A stretch of DNA of 64,000 nt from Lepidostoma basale. Lineage: Eukaryota; Arthropoda; Insecta; Trichoptera; Lepidostomatidae. Positions within the stretch are counted from its first letter, which is position 1; every line of letters starts with the position of its first letter. The position numbers were made by a program, and so were the translations under genes. The notes under the pieces are model-generated. The model did not search any database. It was not told the DNA's origin and was given only the letters and a program-made list of their open reading frames with translations. Positions 1-15,200 of the stretch are shown here, one piece after another. Location of the stretch: assembly GCA_022606425.2 (NCBI GenBank), contig JAHDVF020000448.1:85877-149876 (forward strand). Reading direction: 5' to 3'.

Positions 1-80
1 AGCCTGTGGTGCGCTTTTAAACTAGGAGGAACGGACGCCAAGCTTTTAAAATTATGTTCAAATTAAGAAAGGATAAATAC

Positions 81-245
81 CACACTAGTGTATTTCTCTA
101 TAGAGTGTCTCTGTTCATTTAATTCGCGATCTTTGGCTAATACTAATTCTTTTAATGTTTTTATTTCTAATTGACTCGCTTCCCAGAGAGCTTTGTAGTC
201 AATTTTATTCGTTTCATCATTGCTTTGTGATCTCTCAGGCACGCT
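81..245 (-). CDS. Mbs: Mbs exon 14: start of the C-terminal coiled coil
   Basis: 55 codons including IDYKALWEASQLEIKTLKEL, then VLAKDRELNEQRHSIEKY. This is a heptad-like helix matching the FKKLYEQ/coiled-coil start of MYPT1. The T-rich acceptor TTTTTTCAG is clear. The donor GTG/GTATTT is the likeliest end; later exons are left of the window. Confidence 0.82.
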
Positions 246-3200
246 CTGAAAAAAAAAAAAAACATTAAAAATGATTTAACAATTTTAGTTTAAAAAAATT
301 GTTTGCATAGTCTTTATTTTATTCAACTTGGAGAATTTCTAGTTTTGTTTATTTATATGTATGTTTGTGTCTTTAGAACAAGTTCAGGTTTTCTTATATT
401 TAAGAGAAATATATAAATTTATGGACAATTATGAAAACCGCTTTTGTCAATTTGACCACCGTTTTTAAAATCTTTATGGTGAAGACACTGGGAGTTTAAG
501 ACGTAAACTAACTTGAAATTGATGCTAAAATACATATCCTTGTATAATAGGCATGTATCCTTGCTGCCAGGAGCCCTATTCTAACCGACGTACTTAACAA
601 TGTGAAGTTTAAATAGCTAAGCTATTACAACATACACTTTACTTTCTGTATACTCTCATTTTGCATTACAATTTTTTTACAACTAGAATTACATGCGCGT
701 TTGGTACCAAAAAATATACATATAAATATACACTTACGAATAATAAAATACATGCAAATTAAAAATCATAATTAATAGATTAACAAATTTAAAAAAATAT
801 ATATATATACTTGTTCGGTTGACTCTGTTCCACTTTCAGCTCCATCAGTAGACTGTTGGTCAGGGGTTATTTCCTGCAATCATGTTTCATCATGAGACTT
901 TAGGAAACGATTAGTATATGGTTTTCAGCACAAAAAAAAAAATGCGATTAAATTCAAATGGGAATAGCATTACAAAAATCAAATATTAATTTTCTGTTCA
1001 TCAGCCATGGATTTGGTTTTGTACCATAATAAGAATTCTCAAATTCCAGTTGCTCTGAAAATCAGAGTAAGATATTTTAACACACAAATACTTACATCCA
1101 GATCAACATTTACGACTCCCGTGGATCTTCTCTTTGGTCTCCGGCGGCGCTGAATGACATTCTGTGCCGCTTGTGTTGTTCCCCTCGTGTCCCCGTCTTT
1201 CTCTTCTTCTGTTATAATAAATAATGTAATTGTTCTGTTAATACTTTAAAGGTTGTTTTATGTTTAATGATGTTAACATCACTCAATTATCTAATCCAGT
1301 GTTTCCCAACGCGGGGCGTACGCCTCACTGGGGGGCAATTTGAATGTCAAGACATGCGCAAGATTTGTTAATATTTGTCAATGTTACTTGTTGTCAGAAA
1401 ACGCATTTTCAAAAAAATATATATTACAACTCGGACTTTTCATTAGTGAGTTATTTGACAGACATCTTTGAAAAATTAAACATCCTAAATAAACAACCAC
1501 AAGGAGCAAACAAGACCCTTGTTTGGCTTCATTGGACTTCTGCAGGTGTATAAAAAAAAATGTTTTAGACAACAAATTTGGACAATTTTATTGGCTAAAT
1601 AAGTGTGAGGTGACTGATTCAGCCGTAATTGTTATTGTGGATCACTTGGATAAAATGGCTAGTGACTTAAATGACAGATATTCTGATTTATAACTGATGT
1701 GACCATGCAATATCAAGAAGAACTTTTAAAATTGCAAAGTGATGAATCTTTTAAGACACTATTCAACATAAAAAATACAATGGCGTGGCTTGGTGTCGAG
1801 AGGGAAACTAAAAGAAAATTACTGCTGTCATTCCCAGCATCATATTAAGTTGAATGCGGTTTTAGCGTTATATTAACAGCGCTAAAAAAAAATTGTTATT
1901 GAAAAAAAAAAAAAATCCTCTTGATATCACAAACCGTAGAGATTTAAGATTAAAATTGACCAAATTAGTACTTCGCGTAAAAACTCTTTGCAGCTCATAT
2001 CAAGCCCAAAGATTGCACTAATTTTCTTACGAGTAATATACATATTATTTATTTATGAAAATTAAATAAAAATAGTATATATTGCAATATTGAAGCAATT
2101 AATTTTTCATGCGTGGAGTTTTTTGAATCGTTGAAGTGGGGCACGGTACAAATAAGGTTGGGAAACCCTGATCTAATCCAATGTAACTTGAAATTAATAA
2201 GTAAATCAACCGATAAACTATAAATGTTGAAAATACCATTCTTGGACGGCAGTTGAGTAGCTCTTGGCAGTGCAATAGTCACCGTGGTCTCCGTATCAAC
2301 AGGCTCTCCATTATTCTCTACTTCTTTTTCTCTTTCTCCGGTGCGTGATTCCTCCTGTTAATAAATAAAACGTTCCATCAGTAAAACTTTTCATAAAAAT
2401 CTTATGGGTTACTGATATAAAAAAATAAAATAAACTTACGGGATCTTTTTTAATAGATTCCGTTTCCGAGTTCAGGGAAACAGAGTCTCGCTTTACGATT
2501 ATTTCAGGCTCAGACTTAACGATTATCAAACTATTATTCTTCTTCTTGACTAGCTGTTCAGCAGATTTTATCTCATCGAGGGTTACCCCCTGCGTTGATC
2601 GGCGGGTTTCACGCACTCGTTTAGCATGAGCCTTTCGCTGTGTTTCACTCTCTTCATCACGAACAGGCGGGACGAACGATCTACACCAAAACATTCAAAT
2701 TATTAGAATGATGCAGTAAAATATAACGGAGAAAATTTTTCTTACAAAAAATTCATTGAAATTTGGTAGATTATTATAGAACTTTTTCTACATACACAAT
2801 GATCTATAAAAAATACGAAGTAAAAATATTTTTTGGAAAATCATGCTTTTATTTGTTTAGTAAGCAAACTCTGTAAAATCTTATGTGAGATTTCTAAGGT
2901 GATTTGTTTAAATTTTAAAATTTAAAAATAAGTTTTTAAATATGAGAATAGTATTCCAAAGTAGTACTTATGTACAAACATCAATATATTTTACAAGTGA
3001 AATGAAAGAAATTATTAGTTATATTTATTTATATAAAAAAGTTAAACGCCGATATCTAGCAAATTAAAAGAAAAGACATAAAACATCTATGAGTATTACT
3101 ATGGTACAGTCCCATGTGGTCCCATTGGGTTGAAGGCAACTACAAAGTATGCTGATAAAGTCAAAAATATGTAAACAATGACACCTATCTCTTTGAACAA

Positions 3201-6200
3201 TACAATTCTGTTTTGAGTGTACATGTTAGAGAATCAATAATAAGTCCATGCATAGAATACACCGCCTATTTCAGGAGACGTAACCTATTTTAAAGTTTCA
3301 TAAAATATTTAGAAATGTAGTTGTTTTGCGGGCAAGTAACAAATGAAATTGACTATGTAAAAGGGAGTTAATAGTAAAAAATAAACAGAAAAACCGGTCC
3401 AATTAATGTCAAATTACCAAAAACATTATTGATACATTCTGGTATCCGTTACCTATAAAGAGACAAGTTTTTTTTTTCAATTTGGTGAAATTTTAAATTG
3501 CTTTTGAAGCGCATACTGTATGTCAATGGTTTTTACTAAAAGGGGTGTAACTCTGTTTTAGCGAAGAACCATGAATTTTTTTATTTATTATCGTGAAGAT
3601 CAAATCAAGAATGACAATTAATTTTTTTTTTTTACTTCTAGTCTCTATCAATTTATTAGCTAAGTAGGAATATTAACAATGTTAAATATAGAGTTAAAAA
3701 AAATCACTTATATCAACATTTTTTTTTTAAGATTAGATGGGATGAAAATCAGCTAATATATATTTTTAATTTTCAAACACACTCATTACAATATTAGTAC
3801 ATTACTTGAAAAAGTTCTTGAAAATATTTCCGGGAGAAATTTTTGATGGCGTTGCTTCAGCGGGAGCATTTTTGGAAGAAATTTCACTTTGCTCATTTAC
3901 ACTTTCCACAGAACTGTTAAATATAAATATCTTAATAATGTACCCCTTTATATTATTACCATATGCAGAAACAACAAAAAAATACAGTTTTTAAATTGAC
4001 ATTAACCAAATAATTTGCAATACTTTCGAGAATTAATCTAATATTATTTATGTACATTTTCACTTAACCCATTGGCTTATCGGACGCCTGGATCGGGTGA
4101 CCTGCTTCAATACTAATAGTACATAAAAACAAATAATAACTTTCCGGCAATTTGAGGAGTTGAAATATTATTTTTAACAGAATTATAAAATTCTTTGTAT
4201 TACAGTAAAAGTCCGTTAATTCGAACAACGATATTTCGTAACTCGAAATTTTCATAATTTGCTCGGTCCAAAAATTGACTTTTCATAGTAAATTCTACCG
4301 TTAAATCAAAATATCGCGTATATCGTAATTCGTAATGTTTTCCATCAAAATGTAATTACGATTTCTAATAATTCAAATGAGACATCAATATAAAGTGAAA
4401 TGAGAAAGAATCGGGTTCGAGCGCTTACATACATTAGTGCAAGCGAGCTATCTATATATTACGTATTTCACTTGAAAATATCACGCGGTAAAAAAGTGCA
4501 AAGCGATAAAATGAGAACACTATGTAAAAACGCGATTGCGAATGTCAAAAACGTTACAAATCGAGTCGAAAACCGAATGATAATGATAGGACAAAAACGG
4601 CTAAAATTGAAAGATGTCGGCCAATCACCACATTGGGCGCTGTCCGCTGACCAATCACAACGTCGCTCACTGACCAATCACGACCGAAATATTGTGTCAA
4701 GCGCGTGTAACTCGCGTATTTTGAATATTTTCGACTACATTGAGGAAAAAAAATGTACTAAAATATATCTGTATAAGGATTCTTTTAACCAATAAAAAAG
4801 TTGATTTTAATTTCAAACCGCCATTAGACCCACAAAAACGTCGTTTTGTTATCCAAACACTATTGTTATTATTATTATGAACACTTGACGTTATAATTAT
4901 TATTTTGAGAGAACGAAAAATGTTCTAAGCCGTCGGCAATTGGCGCAATTTTTTTTCTTCTTCAGTGATCGCATAATTCGGTCCCTTGAATTTCAAATTA
5001 ATGGACTTTTACTGTATAAGATATCGCATGGCAACATATAAATATAGATAGAACATATAAAAAAAATAGTTCTTACCTTCTAGCGGGAGAAGGATTTGAT
5101 GGGAGAGCGTTCTCTTTCTTATGTTTATCTTGGGTAGGTGATCTGTAAAATATTTCAAATAAACATTTGTAGAATTTACTGAAGAACCCCAATATAAGAA
5201 GGGAAAACTTTTCATAAAATAATAATTACAGTTTCTCAATCTCGCAACTTTGTGTACGGCGAAGAATGATTTCACTGTCTGTTGGATTTTCCTTGGCTGG
5301 AAATAGAAATAAAAGCATATTAATCTTTATATTGAACATGACTTAACGACTTTCGTAGCAGAGTGGCAAGTGTTACGACTGTCACACTGAAGGTCCCGGG
5401 TTCGATTCCTGGCAATGGCAGTGTGATTGTCACACTGTCTTTTGTCTAGTGTAGAATTTACGTGACAATAAAATGGCAATAGATTGGGTACTTGTCACAT
5501 GTCATGAGAATCAATATGATAGCTTATATCGATTTGTCTCACGCTGTAATGATATGTAAAGAGCAATTCAACAAAATAAATAAGAAATTACAAATTTAAG
5601 CTTAATTTGAATTTAAAAGTTAAATTTTCATTCAAAATGTAAAAGAAACTAGCCGGTAGATGGGCTATTGTCATTATGTAATGAAAGCTGTACTGATTTA
5701 ATTGTAAAAAATCTAGAATTTACAAACTATAATTTTTAAACATAATTACGAAGTTGGGTGGCAATATCATTTTCAACTTAAAATTGAAATTTGCATTAGA
5801 AATATAACGACGAGCAATAAGATTAAGGGTTTATAAAATATGAGTGATATCAGTAAATATTGTGGGTAATTTACCATAAAATAATAACAGAATCAAAGGA
5901 TAACAAAACTTCAATACATCATTCAGACTGCTGGGAAACTTCTATTTTTTTTTAAATAAAAAAGAATACTAAACACATTTAAAATGATCATTATTTTAAC
6001 AAAAATGAAATGTGAATTGAGACTTTGTGGCGGGTAGATTTGTGGGCTTATTAATATGCGTAGCTTGAAATTGAAATACAATTATAACATTTAATTTTAT
6101 GTTTAAAAGGTATGCCACTAAAATTGTGTAAAAATACACTTCCAATAGTTCGCCAAGTCCTTAAAATAGTTATTTATACCATCTCCATGGTTGTTCAATC

Positions 6201-9200
6201 TGTATATGGACAAGTGTATGAAAGAACTTAAATGTATAAATGCTGGTGCCAAGATGAGTGATCTGTCTGTAGATTGTCTACTTTACACGGACGACGCCGT
6301 TCTCGTTGCGGATAGTGCGGACTAATTACAATTCTTGGTGTCGAGAATGTATGAGGTATGCAAGTCAAATGATCGACGTGCGTGTGTGAATGTGGAGGAA
6401 GCTAGAGAGGTTTGCCAGGATAGATTAGTGTGGCGGTCCATTCTCTCTGCCTACCCCTGCGGGAAAACGGCGTGATGGTTTGTTTGTTTGTTTATACCTT
6501 TCCACCACCAGTCCAGTAAACGGATATCAATACCCTTCTCGCAGACAATGAGTTAACAGAGAATACAATAGAAGGCTTACTTGAGGACTTGTGCCTAGAG
6601 GAAAATCTCCACGAGGGCTCATCGTCTGTGGGAGGTGTTTCGGAGGGGGAGAGAGGACCAGTGGAGGGAGGCACAGTGCCGCCCACTTTGGGAGGCTTGC
6701 CTTCAGTCAGAGGAGCACTATGTGAGTTTGAATTCACTGCGTTCTTTTTTTCTGAAACAAAAATAAATAAACAATTCTTAAAGATAATTTATTATATTAT
6801 ACTATTTGCATAGCATGTTGTATTTTAGCATATCCAGTTGGACCGGGCTCTTCCCAAAATATATTATGAACTGGCTTAGAGATTTGGAACCTTCATCTAT
6901 TTCTTCTCAGACTGTTTAGTTAGAAGCAGTTTTGATAAGTTGGTACTATTATACGTAGTCTGTTCAAAAAGTATCGCGAATTTTATATTTTTTCAAAAAG
7001 TATTTATTTATTCATGAATATCTATTTTGTCCCCTTCAAAGTAATTCCCCTAGGATATAATACATTTATGCCAACGTTTTTTCCAATCCTCGAAGCACTT
7101 AAAAAAATCATTTTTTGTGATCTTGTTCAGCTCCTCCTTCGATGCCGTCTTTATCTCCTCAATCGTGGCGTAGCGTCGTCCTTTCATGGGCCTCTTCAGT
7201 TTTGGAAACAGGAAAAAGTCACAGGGGGCCAGGTCTGGGGAATACGGTGGCTGCGGCACCATTACTGTGTTGTTTTGGCCAAATATTCGCGCACAAGCAA
7301 CGATGTGTGAGCAGGGGCGTTATCATGGTGCAAAAGCCAGTTTTTGTTCTTCCACAAATCCGGGCGTTTCTGGCGGATTGCTTCGCGCAAATTGCGCATA
7401 ACTTGCAGGTAATATTCCTTATTGACCATACTACCCTGTGGCAAGAACTCATGATGCACCACGCCCCTGCAATCGAAGAAAACTGTGAGCAAAACCTTCA
7501 CGTTCGACCGACCTTGGCGCGCTTTTTTGGTCTTGGCTCATGCGGCAGCTTCCATTGGGATGATTGAGCTTTGGTTTCCACGTCATAACCATAAACCCAT
7601 GATTCGTCACCAGTTATGACCCTCTGGAGCACATTTGGGTCGTCACGGACCGAGTCAACATCTCCTGAGCAATGTTAACGCGATGCTGTTTTTGGTCGAA
7701 ATTGAGCAATTTTGGCACGAATTTCGCGGCGACCCGACTCATGCCCAAATCATTGGTTAAAATCGAATGGCACGAGCCAATCGATATGTTTAGGTCCTCA
7801 ACAACTTCTCTAACGGTGATTCGACGATTGGCTAATACTATTTTCTTCACTTTATCAATGTTTTCGTCTGTTGTTGACGTGCTCGGGCGTCCGGCACGCT
7901 CTTCGTCGTTCATATCTTCTCGGCCCTCTGAGAACATTTTGTACCACCGATAAACGTTGCTTTGGTCCAAGGTAGCTTCACCATATGCCACAGTCAACAT
8001 TCGAAATGCGTCAGCGCACTTTATTTTGTTTTCACACAAAATTTGATACAGATTCTTTGATCCATTTTTTTGGAATAGGCAAAAATCGAAGACGAGCCAA
8101 AACACATCCAAGCAAAACAGCTGTCAAAAATTAACTAAACATTCAAAATGGCCGACCTTGTCAGCATAAGTAAGGGACATGAGTACCAACATAACGCTAC
8201 AAAAAAATCAAAAATCAAATATACGTAGCCAGCGGAAATTCAAAATTCGCGATACGTTTTGAACAGACCTCGTACATCATTCTCAATTTCAAAACTGGGT
8301 AATAAATAATCTCATTATTTTTTTCCTTCAAAGCTTATTTATAATATTCTCTTTGTAATCGCTATTTAAGGACTCAAATTTGTCTATTGTGTGTAATAAA
8401 TACCTCATCGCCATTTTGCAAATTATTTAATTTTCAGAAAAATTCAAACACTCTTAACCAATGTTGTTTATTATTATTTTTTCTAATAAGTTCATATTAT
8501 TGAAACAACTTGACTTTTTAACCGCCCTACCTATACGAACGTACGTGATACGTCTGCGATATTATCGCCCGAACACAACAAGCCGTATCCCATACGTCCA
8601 GGTACAAACAAGTATACCCGCAATCACAGAAACGTTCTGATACGTCAAATTGTTCCTACTCGCCCTACGCATACGAATACGTTATACGGCGAGTTTAGTA
8701 TTTCGAGGTCAGTCGAAGTTTACGGATATGTTCGTGATTTTCTGGTACATTGTAAATAAGTATTGTTATTGAGAAATCTTATAAAAAAATCCAGATGATT
8801 TTTACCTACTTTTTGAATAATAATAAAAAGTAGTTAAAGGAAATTTCATTACAGAATATTGCACTAAATACAAAATTTATATCATATTATTGCAACTATA
8901 CTTTTTTTTCCCTTCAAATCAGCACTTTATGAACCAATTAAATACTAAAGAGCTAATATTCTACGATACTTCCTAATCAATTTATAAAATTATGCTGTTT
9001 CATCCATTTTTTTACGGTTCGGGTGTATTTGCCATTAAACACAAAACAAAAATGCACAACTTGAAAGTGTTCAGATTTAAAATATTATTTAAATAGATCA
9101 TTCATTTTCAATAATTAAGTTTACAATAATTATTTTATAAGGATGTACAATAAATACATTTTCATATTAATACAACTAAAAACATGTAAATATATTTCCT

Positions 9201-12200
9201 TACCAACAGTTTTTTTATTAACATTGTTCTCAGATTTATTTTCTATTTGCAGATCGAGTTTCTTGTGTTTATTTTGGATGTCATCTTGACCAGTGGGCCT
9301 TCTCTTCTTGTTGAACAGCGCCAGGGAATCGTGCTTGTTCCGCAGATCCTCCAAGTGGTCGGTCATATTCGACAAAGCAATATCGAAACAGGTCTGTCCC
9401 TTTAAATTAAAACATAATGACAGTTACAGAAATGTTCCCCAATTCTTCATTCCGATTCAGAGAAGTATATTAATACAAATAATTCTCATAAATTTTGACC
9501 TGAATATGGTAAATTTATATAAATTTATTTATATCGTTCTCTCCTGATGAAGAAGGTATAACGTCTTCAAAATATGTCGAGAAAAATAAGCAAAAAAGTG
9601 GAAAAAACAATGTTTTAATTCATAAAGAACTCTTCACATGAACAACTCACTTTGTGGTTAGACATTTAAAACTTCTAGATATAAAATAATAAAACACTTT
9701 GTATTTATTAGAAGTAGTATTAACTGTTATCATACTGCCCTAATTGTTTGTTTTGAATTGTGTGCAATAATTGTTGAATAGTGGTTGATTAGAGAAACAT
9801 TGAGTTTGCATAATTACTTGTTACGAGATTTGAACACTGAATCACTACCTCAATTTTTGAGGAATGTCTATTAAGTGAAACGTCCATTAGCAGTTAAATT
9901 CTAATGCTACAATTCTTTAATTTCCTGTCCATAACTAAAAAAGAACTCACAACATAATTCTTGATATCCATATCTGCCCCGTATTGTACCAGAAGAGAGG
10001 CGGCCTCTTGCTGGCCCCAGTGCGCTGAGGCGTGCAATGGTGTCCAGCCGTCCAGGTCTATTGGGTCCACACTCACCCCGCAACTACCCAGGAGGATGTT
10101 CATCACCTTTAGATTCAAAACCATTCAATTAATAAACAACAATTAATTTTTTTTAAATACATATATTTCTCATCCCGCATCTCTCGTGGGGCGAAAAGAG
10201 AAGGATGGAGTGCCACATCGGTTAAAGTGTGGCAGCCCAGTCCATTCTTTCTGCCTACCCATTCGGTGAGACGGCGTAATGGTTAGTTATTTACATATAT
10301 TTCTCACAATTTCATCTACTTATGAGAACGCTACATTGTATGCGACTCTAAATTACGATTGGAAGACTGAACTGGTACCAGTAAAATATGGATATCGAAT
10401 CTGTCTGAAATTGTTTATTTTGGTTTTAAAATATCTACCATGGGACTCCAAAGGCACAACTTAACCACCTACGTTTCGCAGATATCATTATTATCGGTAA
10501 TGACCCAAGACAACTTTCGGAAATGCTAAAGAAGCTAAACGATACATTTAAAAAGGTTGGCCTAAAGATAAACCTCACTAAAACCAAGTTGCTGACTTCA
10601 CAGCCAGCACAAATCGTAGTAGACAATGCCAATATCGAGGCTGTGGGCAAATACATATATTTGAGACCCAAAATACAGCTAGGGCGAGATAACCAAACAG
10701 TAGACCTGAATAGAAGAGTCGGATTAAGCTGGGCAGCGTTCAAAAATCTTAGCCACATTTTGAAGAATTCGAAAATACCCATTCGAGAGTATTCAACACC
10801 TGTGTTTTGCCATCATTCATAATTGTATTGAGACAGTCACAATATCACAAAAAAGTGACAGCAAACTGAGAGTAATGTAGAGAGCCATGTCAGATAATAG
10901 CTTGCGGGACAAAGTCAGGAATGATGACATACAAGACAGGACAAGTCTCCGATGTCATCAGATGGCCCTTAAGTGGCATTGAGAGGGACAAGTCACTCGT
11001 GACCGATGAAAAGTGGACAAGGCAACTACTGTGGTGGTGCCTGAGAATGGCAAAACGTGGAGTTGGGCGCCCACAGATGCGTTGGCGCGACGATATAAAT
11101 ACATAAGAGTGCGGGAAGTGCCTGGATGCAGATTGCTCAGAATATAAGGGAGTGGAAAATACAAGAGGAGGCCTACGTCCAGGAGTGGACAGCCACAAGC
11201 TGAAGAAATACATTTATTTCAAAGGCAATTATTTACTTACTGATTGCGAAAATTGTCTCAATTTTGAAAGATTAAAGATTATATTAAATTTACTGAAACC
11301 TAATTCACAGTTGTACCTTGACATATCCTTTGGCAGCAGCAACATGTAAAGGAGTGGCACCAGTTTTTTCATCTGCTAATTCTGCATCCGGAGATTTAGT
11401 AATAAACCACCGCTTAGAGAGCTCCATAAGTAGCCTTTCTTCTTCAGATCGAGCCTTCTCACAGTCAATACCTGAAGAAAAAAATATTTTTGAGTATTTT
11501 ACTATTAACAATAGGATATCGGTTGTGGGAAGATAATGTTAAACATTAAGATGTTTCCTTATTTAAGGTAAAATTTTAATAGTAAACTATTGACATAATT
11601 TGGATGATCTAAAATATTTTTTTTAAAGCTATCATTGCAAGCTGCGCATCGCGTTTCAAACATACCACATATATCATGGTCGCAGTTTTAAAGAATAAAA
11701 GCATTGAAAAAATAATGCTTTTAATTATGTACTATATTTCACATGAGCTACTGCTAAATTTTGCGCATTTTGGGGAGATAGGCACTTCGCTTAAATAGTC
11801 GCGGTTATGCCGTGTTCATAGAATGAAATACTTGCAAAATGAAGGTGGAAAAAAATCGCAAATTAAAAATAATTATAACTGCGATAAGTTAAAAATTTAC
11901 AACATACTGCACAACAACTCATGGGTATGTGCCTCCCAAAAGACAAACAAACCTGATGAAAATAAATAATTTAAGAATTTCTTTAATTTAATTACGCCAA
12001 TATACACACTATATGGCCACGTTTGTAAGGTATATTAAAATATAATAGTTTTCTATATCTGCGGTCTTATTAAAAATTAGTTTATACTTAATTATTTTCA
12101 TTCTATAATATATTCAAACCAAACATAATGGTTGTATATATTGTCGTTGATTCATTTGTAGGTAAGCTATCAGTGAAAACAGTACCAGGATTTAGCTGTC

Positions 12201-15200
12201 TTACGCATTTGATTTGCAATGAGTTATACAATAAAATGAAGATGATCATGATGATAATATATGCAGAGTCACTTTTGTGACATTCATTTAAGGATGTTCC
12301 AAATACACATCCGCCTTTCTTGTTTCGAAATCAATAGGCTGATAATTATCCATGGATAACATTTATATTTTACTAATCTCCAACCAAAATGTGCCATTTA
12401 TTGTAGAGCTTTCAATTGGCATATGCATATATGTAATTCTTCCTTATTTTGAAATATATTTGAATAACAATGTGATATTTAAAATGAATTGTGATACCAA
12501 TTGATTGTAATGAAAAAATCAAATCTGACGAGTTATTCAAATTTAAAATAAAACCATTATCCCTTACATAAGGACTATTATTTTATGTTGGATAAAGAAG
12601 AATCGACGTGCGTGTATGACTCGATGTATGAATGTGGAGGAAGCTAGAGAGGTGTGCCAGGATAGAGTAGTGTGGCGGTCCATTCTCTCTGCCTACCCCT
12701 GCGGGGAAACGGTGTGATGGTTTGTTGTTGTTGTTGGATAAATAATAAAACATTTTAGAGAATTCAGCCAATTACCTTGGTTCTTAATCTCTTCGAGCAG
12801 AAAAGATTTCATAGGTCCGGCCTCGGCAATATCTACGGGCAGCTCGCCCTCGTTATTCACTGCGGAGAGGTTAGCCCCGTGGGCCAGCAGGTAACTGGCG
12901 ATGCTCACGAAGCCGCAGCTTGCCGTGGCGTGTAGAGGCGTCCATCCCTCATTATCGCTGTGGTTTACATCAGCCCCCAGGTTAATGAGGTACTCCACAA
13001 TATCCAGCTTGTCATCGATGCACGCCTGTGGACAATTACATCCATTACAATTAACCCTATCAAACCTGAAGTTACACCAAAGCCAAGAACTGGTGCCGCT
13101 AACTGTGAAAATATACACGCATATATTTAAATTAATATTTACAGTAGGGTGACTTAAAAAAAGGTTTGACGTACTGTACTTAAGAAATCTAGAGGTATAA
13201 ACTCGATATGTATAACAAGATAATCATCATTGCATTCAAATAAAGTCAGAGAATTTAAATCTGACCAAATTAAACTATGGCATCAATTTCTACGCCAATT
13301 TTGAAATCAGGGATTCCAAAACTCCTTATATCGCTAGTACAACAGCAGACGAGTTTCAACAATATTAACTGATATTTCTAAATAAAATTGACACCTTTTC
13401 TTAAAAGCAGGAGAAAAGAAAATCAATAATCTGTTTATTATTATAAAAAGTGTGACGCACAATCATTGGTCAAGCTCAGGAAACACATATACAAAAATTC
13501 AATATTAGAGATATGAGAGTTCCATACCCTTTTGAAGGATCACAATGTGAAGTAATAAAAGGGTAGACTTTAATGTTAATTGAAGAAATTTATGCATTCA
13601 TAGAATACTTACTCTTCATACTATGTGCTAAAGTAAATTTAATGGTTAGGCCAACTTGCATTTATAGGCTCCACTGTATTGTTATATGAATATTTTTATA
13701 AACTATAATTAATTGCCTTTTTTATACACTATACATGACATATACGACCATCGTGGCCGACTGGTTAGTGCTTTGACTGCCACCCCGAAGGTCTTGGGTT
13801 CAATTTCCGGCAATGGCAATGTGATTGTTACGTTGTCTTTGGTCTGGTGCAGAATTTACGTGACAATAAAATGGGGATAGATTAGCTACCTATCACACGT
13901 CACGAAAATCAATGTGATAGCTACCCTTTACATCGGCTCGCGCTGTAATGATGTAAAGAGTGATTCAACAAAATGATAATAATATTAAGTTTTAAAATAT
14001 ATGAGTAGTAATGTATTTTTTTATGCATACAAAATAACATCATTACACATAGGTTATGATGTTATTATCGTTAATGTAAATAATATTAATTACTTACAAA
14101 CTCCAAATCAGAAAATATAAAAAAAAATAATGTTTAGAATCTAAATAATTACTGTTGTATTTCCATACCAAGTAAGTAAAAATTCATCCTCAATGACCAG
14201 AGTTCGCAAAGATCTTTAAATTGAATTACCTAGATTAAGTAATGTTTGAATCAAATGTAAAAAAAACACAATATTATATAAAGTCGCATCTTCATATGTT
14301 GGTTTGCAAATAAATAATGTTAAATATGATATTATCAGGAAAAAAATCAATTATGAACTCCATGTATCTCATGGAGTTTATAATTGAATTATTTTCTGTA
14401 ATCAATACATTTCTAAATAATGGAAAAGAAATATTAAAATAATAAAGTTAATTAAAAAAATTATATATAATATAATAACTGTTTTTTTATGTTTGAATAG
14501 AAATAAATATATGAAATGACATAAACCAAAATATTAGTACCATTGGACCATCCTTGAATTAATTCCCATAGGTTGAATTTTTTTTTATACATTTTACAAA
14601 TAATATTTCATTGTATAAAAATGCTACAAGCTGCTAAATAAGTGTCCCAAAAAGTTTTCCACAACACAAATTTATCAAGCAAGCAATAAATGACTCATTA
14701 TCTAATGTGCAGTGCAATATCTACAATATTTTCCTGTTTTTCTCTGTATAAGATACTATGATTATTTAATAAGTAGAAATGCTTTTATAGCTTACAACAA
14801 TAATTGAATGTTCCAGAGCGACGCAATAGTGGAAAATCCAGACAATTGTGACCAGGGAATTGTTTTTTCTCTCTCTATTGATCTTTGAACATTAGCGATA
14901 CGTGTGCATTAAGCAGACACGTGTTATTAAAAGATGTCAATTGGAGGCAAACACGTCACATGTGCAATTGTCCCCATCAATTGATGCCCAAGGGAATATA
15001 ATTGACAATAAACTAAAAAGTTTCGATAATATAAAAATTAAGCATCACTTTAAGTATTTGAAATTGGTGATGCATATCATTTCCATAAATTTAATAAAAC
15101 GGCTGTTCACAATGGGGTTCTGGTCCCAACCCTAATGTATGGAAGTTAAGAATGGAACTGGCAGAAGAAGAATGAGAGCAGAATAAATGCGGTAGAGATG

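Noticed and set aside
4400..4795. 131-codon plus-strand frame
   Set aside because: It lies wholly inside a pogo-like MITE, has no recognisable domain, and an antisense frame also stays open.
7142..7567. Plus-strand open frame of 141 codons over the mariner element
   Set aside because: It lies antisense to the transposase; the minus-strand frames carry the catalytic motifs.
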